Origin: Bacteroidales bacterium
GTDB taxonomy: Bacteria > Bacteroidota > Bacteroidia > Bacteroidales > UBA7960
Length of the DNA: 10,649 nucleotides
Assembly (NCBI GenBank): GCA_003557965.1
Contig: PWND01000067.1
Span: forward strand, 1 to 10,649
Direction of reading: 5' to 3'
In this document: positions 5,648-10,649 of the stretch, one piece after another
How the letters are laid out: each line of letters opens with the position of its first letter
Position numbering within the stretch: the first letter of the stretch is position 1
Program-made: the position numbers and the translations under genes
The notes under the pieces: generated by a model
Database searches by the model: none
What the model saw: only the letters and a program-made list of their open reading frames with translations
Told to the model about the DNA's origin: nothing

Positions 5648-6472
5648 ATGGGAAAAGACAAAAACAACTTCGATGAGTTCCTGAAATGGGCAATAGTAGA
5701 ACTTAGACTTCGCCGGGCAGGCTATAGAAAAGTAAAAAAGCAGGTTTATAAAAGAATAAACAGCAGGATGAAAATTTTACATCTTAAAAGCTATGATGAT
5801 TACAAGGAGTATATTGAAGGGAACTCTGCTGAATGGGATGTGTTGGATAAAATGATGCAAATAAGCATATCACGATTTTTCAGAGACATTAAAACATGGG
5901 AATTACTGGGTGATAAGCTGTTGCCTGAACGGGCTGCAAGGGCAGCAAAAGAAAGCCGTCCGTTTTACTGCTGGTCGATTGGGTGTGCATCGGGTGAAGA
6001 GCCATACAGCCTGGCTATACTATACCATCAAAAACTAAAACATTTATACCCGAACTTGGATTTTCAAATAATTGCTACAGATGCAAATACTCACCTTTTA
6101 GAACGTGCTGTTAAGGCATGCTATCCGGCCGGAAATGTAAAGGATGTTCCGGGTAAATGGTTAGAAACCTATTTTTTCCATAAAAATGGCATGTACTTTC
6201 TTAAAGATACAGCAAAAAGCATGGTGGATTTTTATAACCAGGATATACGTAAGGAAATGCCAGGAGGAAGGTTTGATATTGTATTTTGCAAAAATATTGT
6301 GGGGATGTATTATTCCACTGAATATGCAACAGAAATATACAACCGAATAGCTGAAAAGATTTACCCCGGTGGCTTTCTTATTACTGGCAATCACGAACCT
6401 TTGCCGATTGACAGCCTCCCTGAAATGAAAGTTTTTAACAAAGGATTAAACATATGGCAAAAAATTTATTAG
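5648..6472 (+). CDS. orphan CheR-like SAM-dependent methyltransferase
   Basis: A 274-aa cytosolic protein with CheR architecture. A helical N-terminal domain (about 8-70) is followed by SRFFRD (75-80) and the SAM loop CWSIGCASGEEPYS (108-121; Glu117 matches the SAM-contacting Glu of CheR). Then come ATDANTHLLERA (143-154), NQDIR (197-201), FDIVFCKN (209-216) and PGGFLITGNHEPLP (240-253). Canonical CheR methylates chemoreceptor glutamates. Here the usual ATDI and CRN are ATDA and CKN, and the order ATDA, L-ERA, ACYPA, QDIR, HE-LP resembles, from memory, a subfamily of stand-alone CheR-like proteins not tied to chemoreceptors. There is no CheB, receptor, CheA, CheW or response regulator in the window, so the substrate is unknown. 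ATG 5648 has no clear Shine-Dalgarno. It ends before a shared terminator facing the large surface-protein gene. Confidence 0.82.
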   Translation: MGKDKNNFDEFLKWAIVELRLRRAGYRKVKKQVYKRINSRMKILHLKSYDDYKEYIEGNSAEWDVLDKMMQISISRFFRDIKTWELLGDKLLPERAARAAKESRPFYCWSIGCASGEEPYSLAILYHQKLKHLYPNLDFQIIATDANTHLLERAVKACYPAGNVKDVPGKWLETYFFHKNGMYFLKDTAKSMVDFYNQDIRKEMPGGRFDIVFCKNIVGMYYSTEYATEIYNRIAEKIYPGGFLITGNHEPLPIDSLPEMKVFNKGLNIWQKIY

Positions 6473-6496
6473 GCTATGCCTGCCTGTTAATAGTAA

Positions 6497-6533
6497 AAAG
6501 CCATAATAAATGAAAATGTTTTACTATGGCTTT
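6497..6533. terminator. bidirectional intrinsic terminator
   Basis: AAAGCCATA at 6497-6505 pairs perfectly with TATGGCTTT at 6525-6533. After one mismatch (6506/6524), four more A-T pairs extend the stem (6507-6510 with 6520-6523). On the plus strand it is followed by a CT/T-rich run to 6540, and on the minus strand the stem runs into TTTTT. It sits 24 bases after the cheR-like stop and 23 bases beyond the stop of the convergent surface-protein gene, so it should end both transcripts. Confidence 0.8.
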
Positions 6534-6556
6534 CTCTTTTATATCAACTAATGAGA

Positions 6557-9500
6557 TTATCTTGCAATTTGTAATTGTTTAGTAATAACCCGGTCTGTTG
6601 TATATATTCTAAATAAATACAATCCTGGATTTATGTTTTGCAAATAAATCTTTTCACTTTTTGAGTAAATTTCTTTATCCAATACAACTTGCCCGCTAAC
6701 ATCTATAATCTGAATTTTCTTTACAGTTATGCTTGATGACATGGTTACAGTATTTCTGGCAGGGTTTGGAAATAAAGTAATATCATCTTCAAAAATCTCA
6801 TAAATCGAAACATCTTCTTGAAAATTAGCTGTAATTTCTAAATCATTTGCCGGCATGTAGAAGGTATAACTTGGATCAGATTCCAGTATATTCCCATTTT
6901 CTGTCCAATTTAAAAACTTGTATCCTGCATACGCATATGCATTCAGGGACACCCAGTCGTTATAATAAAAATAACTCTGGTCAGGTGAAATGTTAACGCT
7001 TCCACTACCAGGAGGTTCAACAATAACGATTAACTCATATTGCTCTAACTCAAAACTGGCAACTATAAATACATTTTGAGCAGGCATTGTAAGATTTAGA
7101 ACTTCGTTAGTTTCAATTACATTATAATTTTCGTCAAGCCAGGAAACAAACTTGTAGCCTGTTGCCGGTATCGCAGTAAGCTGTATTTCGTTGCCGGCAT
7201 GATAATAATCCTGGTCTGGATCAATACTTATAGTTCCGGCACCATAAGGGGTAATATCTGTAGACAGGTAGTAATTTATTGCTGTAAAATTAGCATTGAT
7301 AACAGCATCGTTAGCTGGCATTGTAAAATTTAAGCTCTGGCCATGGCTTATTATATCGTTGTTTTCATCTGTCCATGATTCAAAATAATAGCCCGGGTCA
7401 GGTGCCGCAAATAAATTAATTACATCTCCAACATTATAATAATCTTGCTGAGGATTAAAATTAACACTTCCGGCGTTAACGGGGTTAATGTTTACTGTCA
7501 ACTCATAATCAATAACTGAGAAATTGGCTGTAAGAATAACATTCTGCGTCGGCATTGTATAAGTGAAACTTGCAGTATTGCTTATTTCATTATTGTTTTC
7601 ATCTGTCCAGTTAATAAAAGTATAACCAGGGTTCTCGACAGCATTAACACTTACATCTTCATAAGCATCATACAGCCCTGTTCCTTCAAGAATTGCAGCT
7701 CCATGAGGATTAGCTGTAAGGTTTAAGAAAAACTGTTGAAGTGTGTTTCCTGTATCTCCTCCGTCTGTGATGGTCCAGTCGAATTGATCTTCTATATACT
7801 CTCTTCTGTTGGCAGGAAGCCCTAAATCATATTGACTACTTCCGCCATGGAAATACACATTATCCTGGAGTTCGAGATATGACCATTGAATAAGTAATTT
7901 GTTGTAATTAGTTGTTGTAAGCGTAACTCCGGACAAAAAACTATCAAAGTATAATACGCTTGAAACATCCCAGGCACTAATATCCTGGTTGAATGAGGAG
8001 GTTTCACGGAGCATACTACTCATATTAGTAACATTGCTTACATCCCAGCCACCGATATCCTGGTTAAATAATGATGCTTCGTAGAACATCCAACTCATAT
8101 TAGTAACATTGCCCACGTTCCAGCTGCTAATGTCTTGATTAAATGAAGCTGCATTATAAAACATTGAGTTCATATTAACAACATTTTCCACATTCCAACC
8201 TCCAATATTTTGATCAAAAGGAGTGTCTCTAAACATTGAATTCATGTAATTAACGTTGGATACATTCCAGCTCCCGATATCCTGGTTGAATGAGGAGGCT
8301 CCATTGAACATAAAACTCATATCAACAACATTACTCACATCCCAGCCGCCAATATCCTGGTTGAATGAGGAGGCGTTATTAAACATTCCGACAGCATGGC
8401 CACCCATACTTATTACATTACTCACATTCCAGCCCCCAATATCCTGGTTGAAGGAGGTTGCTCCACTGAACATCCCTTGCATATTTGTAACATTACTCAC
8501 ATCCCAACCGCTGATATCCTGGTTAAATGATGAGGCTCCATTGAACATGAAACTCATATTAACAACATTACTTACATCCCAGCCACCGATATCCTGGTTA
8601 AATGATGCGGCATCAGAGAACATATAACTCATATTAGTAATATTTTCATCCACGCCAACTAAAAAGTCATCATGCCAGAAATCACCTACATTGGTTTCTT
8701 TGAACATTTGATGGGTGCTTGTGATACCCGATACCCCATTGCCAATTGGAGTAATACTGGTGAGCATTTGAGCATAAGGGCAATTATGTTCAGTATAAAA
8801 AGCAATTCTGCTTGCTTCACCCTGTATTTTTATAGTAAATATACCGATTTCCCCGAAGTCATAAAAAGGCTCAACGTTTCCATTATATGTTTCGGAATTA
8901 TCTTCATCCCATACAACCAATAACTCAACGGCATTGTCAACAATAAACTTAAATTCAGTATTGTCTTCATTGGTTTCAATGGCAATGTGGAAATAATCTT
9001 CATCCTGGTCAACGTACTCGAAGTTGGCAATTAAAGTGGCCTCATTTTGGGGCATAATAAATGTGGTTTCAGCCGATGTTATATCAGTTATAATACCATA
9101 TTCGGGAGTTTCCCATTCTGTAAATTCGAAAAAATTATTTGGAATAGCCTTTATTGTAACTTCCTGTGTATAATAATACTGGCCGGTACCCTCAAAAGTT
9201 CCGCTTCCTATAGGATAGGAAGATAATGACAGGCTACGTCTTTTTACTCCGCCGTCAACAATACTCCATTGGAAATTATCAATTATAAATTGTTTACTAT
9301 CTGCGGGTTCGCCGCCTTCGTACCTGCTACTACCCCCATGGAATGAGACGTTGGGCTGTAAGTCAAGTTTCGCCCACTCAATCAGTAAGTTATTATAGTT
9401 CTCTAATGAAAGTTCAGAATCTCTAAACATCCAATACATATTATCAACATTGCTCACATCCCAATTGCTAATATCCTGATCAAAGTTAGTATTGTAGAAC

Positions 9501-10649
9501 ATAAAGGCCATATTCGTAACGTTGCTTACATCCCAGCCACCTATGTCCTGATTGAATGAAGAAGCACTACTGAACATATCTTGCATATAAATAACATTGA
9601 TAACGAGCCAGCCGCTTATATCCTGGTTGAATGAGGATGCTCCACTAAACATAGTTCTCATATCAGTAACATTATTAACTTCCCAGCCGCTTATATCTTG
9701 ATTAAAGGAGGATGCATTAGAGAACATCAAACTCATATTAGTCACATTAGCTGAGGCTTCATCAAAAAAGTCTGAAGCGGTAAAACTTTCTACTGTGATA
9801 TTTCTAAACATATTGTTGGCACTTGTAATTCCTGTAACACCATCAGAAACCGGGCTTAAAATATCTTTTAACATTGATGCATATTCACATCCCCATCCCG
9901 TATAGAAAGCAATTCTGCTTGCTTGGCCACTTACATTAATTGTCCATTCCCCGGCTTCTTCAAAATCGAAGGTGGGCTGTACATTGCCATTATACCATAC
10001 AAGGCTGTCATTATTCCATAAGACACTAAAATTAACAGCATTTTCCAACAGGAATTTATATTCGGTTTGATCATCTGTGGTTTCAATAACAAATTTAAAA
10101 ACATCTTCAAATTCCGGATAAAACTCAAAGTTTGCAGTTATGGTAACGTTATCAGCAGGCATAGTAAATTGTGTAACAGGTAGGTTGGAGTCTTCAAATG
10201 TTCCATCCGGAGCTTCCCAGTAATCAAACTCATAGAAAGCGTATGGTTGAACTGAAATATCTACAACATCGCCTTGATTATATATGCCCATTCCTTCAAA
10301 ACTGGCTATCCCAGCAGGATTAGATATTAACTGAAGATGAAATTTTTCAAAGTCTTCGCCGGAACTTCCTCCATCAGTTATTGTCCAGTTAAGTTCAGTT
10401 TCTAAGTATTCTCTTCTTTCTGCCGGCAATCCCAGGTCATACATGCTGCTGCCACCATGAAAACTTATATTTTCATTTAAATCTAAATGCGACCACATTA
10501 TCAGCAGGCTATTGTAGTTTTCAGTTGACAGCTCAGAGTTTATGAGGAAATTTGAGAAATTATTAACACTGGATACATCCCAATTACCAATATCCTGGTT
10601 GAATGATGAGGCGCCACTAAACATTCTCTCCATACTAGTAACATTGCTA
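6557..10649 (-). CDS. giant T9SS-secreted DUF285/BspA-like repeat protein (5' end outside window)
   Basis: Partial gene: the frame stays open to the window edge and reads SNVTSMERMF, a continuing repeat, so the true start and signal peptide lie beyond 10649. At least 1,363 residues are visible; numbering here starts at Met 10633. The order is: end of a DUF285 array (to about 25), C-cap (30-88), InlB-like domain (97-171); N-cap (177-295), four DUF285 repeats (296-394), C-cap (395-462), InlB-like domain (465-541); N-cap (545-663), nine DUF285 repeats (664-891), C-cap (892-959), four InlB-like domains (965-1272), and a T9SS type-A sorting domain (about 1283-1358). DUF285 repeats are leucine-rich-repeat-like solenoids found in BspA-like and Mycoplasma surface proteins. 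The sorting domain directs export through the type IX system. A cell-surface or secreted adhesin is likely; the ligand is unknown. It shares a terminator with the cheR-like gene. Confidence 0.9.
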   Translation of the reverse strand, partial: SNVTSMERMFSGASSFNQDIGNWDVSSVNNFSNFLINSELSTENYNSLLIMWSHLDLNENISFHGGSSMYDLGLPAERREYLETELNWTITDGGSSGEDFEKFHLQLISNPAGIASFEGMGIYNQGDVVDISVQPYAFYEFDYWEAPDGTFEDSNLPVTQFTMPADNVTITANFEFYPEFEDVFKFVIETTDDQTEYKFLLENAVNFSVLWNNDSLVWYNGNVQPTFDFEEAGEWTINVSGQASRIAFYTGWGCEYASMLKDILSPVSDGVTGITSANNMFRNITVESFTASDFFDEASANVTNMSLMFSNASSFNQDISGWEVNNVTDMRTMFSGASSFNQDISGWLVINVIYMQDMFSSASSFNQDIGGWDVSNVTNMAFMFYNTNFDQDISNWDVSNVDNMYWMFRDSELSLENYNNLLIEWAKLDLQPNVSFHGGSSRYEGGEPADSKQFIIDNFQWSIVDGGVKRRSLSLSSYPIGSGTFEGTGQYYYTQEVTIKAIPNNFFEFTEWETPEYGIITDITSAETTFIMPQNEATLIANFEYVDQDEDYFHIAIETNEDNTEFKFIVDNAVELLVVWDEDNSETYNGNVEPFYDFGEIGIFTIKIQGEASRIAFYTEHNCPYAQMLTSITPIGNGVSGITSTHQMFKETNVGDFWHDDFLVGVDENITNMSYMFSDAASFNQDIGGWDVSNVVNMSFMFNGASSFNQDISGWDVSNVTNMQGMFSGATSFNQDIGGWNVSNVISMGGHAVGMFNNASSFNQDIGGWDVSNVVDMSFMFNGASSFNQDIGSWNVSNVNYMNSMFRDTPFDQNIGGWNVENVVNMNSMFYNAASFNQDISSWNVGNVTNMSWMFYEASLFNQDIGGWDVSNVTNMSSMLRETSSFNQDISAWDVSSVLYFDSFLSGVTLTTTNYNKLLIQWSYLELQDNVYFHGGSSQYDLGLPANRREYIEDQFDWTITDGGDTGNTLQQFFLNLTANPHGAAILEGTGLYDAYEDVSVNAVENPGYTFINWTDENNNEISNTASFTYTMPTQNVILTANFSVIDYELTVNINPVNAGSVNFNPQQDYYNVGDVINLFAAPDPGYYFESWTDENNDIISHGQSLNFTMPANDAVINANFTAINYYLSTDITPYGAGTISIDPDQDYYHAGNEIQLTAIPATGYKFVSWLDENYNVIETNEVLNLTMPAQNVFIVASFELEQYELIVIVEPPGSGSVNISPDQSYFYYNDWVSLNAYAYAGYKFLNWTENGNILESDPSYTFYMPANDLEITANFQEDVSIYEIFEDDITLFPNPARNTVTMSSSITVKKIQIIDVSGQVVLDKEIYSKSEKIYLQNINPGLYLFRIYTTDRVITKQLQIAR
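6560..6787 (-). other. T9SS type-A C-terminal sorting domain
   Basis: The last 76 or so residues of the large protein begin ITLFPNPARNTVTM. They continue through IQIIDVSGQVV and INPGLYLFRIYT to the end at KQLQIAR. The FPNP opening, the DVSGQ turn, the NPGLYL strand and a short basic terminus are the hallmarks of the type-A sorting signal, recognised by the type IX secretion machinery and removed at the cell surface. Confidence 0.93.
6818..7741 (-). repeat. four tandem InlB-like (divergent InlB B-repeat) domains
   Basis: Four domains of about 75 residues lie at 7514-7741, 7280-7510, 7052-7276 and 6818-7045. Each follows one pattern: a strand, G-(S/T)-(V/I), P-(Q/D)-Q-x-Y, a G or N turn, then GY-(Y/F/K)-F-x-(S/N)-W, a loop, and TMPA..(V/L)..ANF or a close variant. 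This is the pattern of the Pfam divergent InlB B-repeat family, small beta domains common as stalks or spacers in surface proteins. The first unit (residues 965-1040) still resembles the InlB domains that follow the other two C-caps. The later three look like added copies forming a stalk before the sorting domain. Confidence 0.8.
7961..8644 (-). repeat. DUF285 array of nine repeats (about 75 bp each)
   Basis: Residues 664-891 split into units of 25, 25, 25, 29, 25, 24, 25, 25 and 25. Each unit reads roughly NVxNMxxMFxxA then SFNQDIxGWxVS. The fourth unit carries a four-residue insertion, GHAV, before its MF. The sixth is one residue short and has FDQN in place of SFNQD. Units 2 and 5 differ at only four of 25 positions, suggesting a recent copy. 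Variation concentrates just before and after the MF, which would be exposed surface positions if each unit is one solenoid turn. Confidence 0.9.
9452..9748 (-). repeat. DUF285 array of four repeats
   Basis: Residues 296-394 split into units of 25, 25, 25 and 24 with the same pattern as the larger array. The fourth unit is one residue short and reads NFDQDI, matching the short sixth unit of the nine-repeat array. A degenerate fifth unit (from residue 395, NVDNMYWMFRDSE) leads into the C-cap. Confidence 0.88.
10559..10649 (-). repeat. right-hand end of a further DUF285 array (continues outside window)
   Basis: The visible end reads SNVTSMERMFSGASSFNQD, IGNWDVSSVNN, then a degenerate unit that passes into a C-cap containing SFHGGSSMYDLGLP. 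One full unit and part of another are seen. The number of repeats upstream is unknown. Confidence 0.85.

Noticed and set aside
8256..8627. 123-codon plus-strand ORF with a repeating PISWLNEEAPLNI pattern
   Set aside because: It is the antisense shadow of the DUF285 array; its repetitiveness simply mirrors the coding strand.
7961..8644. Regular 75-bp periodicity resembling a CRISPR or satellite array
   Set aside because: The repeats are codon-phased within one long open frame, and the parts between conserved words are also similar from unit to unit, so they are protein repeats, not spacers.
10631..10633. ATG at 10633 as the true start of the large surface protein
   Set aside because: The preceding codons in frame (SNVTS) continue the DUF285 repeat to the window edge, and no signal peptide follows this Met.

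Overview
The window looks like chromosomal DNA of an AT-rich member of the Bacteroidota, most likely a Bacteroidales/Marinilabiliales-type relative. The evidence is the type-A type IX secretion (T9SS) sorting domain ending the large surface protein, a DUF1343/NamZ muramidase of the Bacteroidota kind, a LipA whose HW..TI and SSYHAEKH motifs resemble Bacteroides LipA, small Bacteroidota-style lipoproteins, and the near absence of Shine-Dalgarno sequences. Placement below phylum is inference.

Layout. (1) Positions 1-516 hold no convincing gene. They contain a compact GC-richer island (about 35-135) made of three short hairpins, then AT-rich DNA with one more possible hairpin. (2) Positions 517-1077 carry two small genes, a 77-aa conserved-looking cytosolic protein and a 45-aa lipoprotein, the latter followed by a hairpin with a GCAA loop. 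(3) Positions 1215-4332 hold three same-strand genes with short gaps: lipA (lipoyl synthase), a namZ-like DUF1343 exo-muramidase and prmC (release factor glutamine methyltransferase). They could be co-transcribed but share no single pathway: cofactor attachment, cell-wall turnover and translation termination. (4) Positions 4362-5396 (minus) encode a low-specificity L-threonine aldolase, convergent with prmC. (5) Positions 5397-5647 are a divergent intergenic region with a 12-bp palindrome and a possible 32-codon ORF with a good ribosome binding site. (6) Positions 5648-6472 encode an orphan CheR-like methyltransferase with no other chemotaxis gene nearby. A bidirectional terminator separates it from (7) a very large minus-strand gene from 6557 to beyond the window end.

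The large gene encodes a T9SS-secreted modular surface protein. At least three copies of a super-module are visible: an N-cap, a DUF285/BspA-like 25-residue repeat array, a C-cap and an InlB-like beta domain. The last copy is followed by three extra InlB-like domains and the sorting domain. The two complete super-modules differ in length almost entirely by the number of 25-residue repeats (4 versus 9). This suggests growth by module duplication plus local repeat expansion, and is the most notable structure here.

I found no CRISPR array, tRNA, rRNA, transposase, phage gene or recognisable defence system. Most of the window is housekeeping. The items worth a second look are the repeat protein, the hairpin island at the left edge, the small uncharacterised genes, and the orphan CheR.
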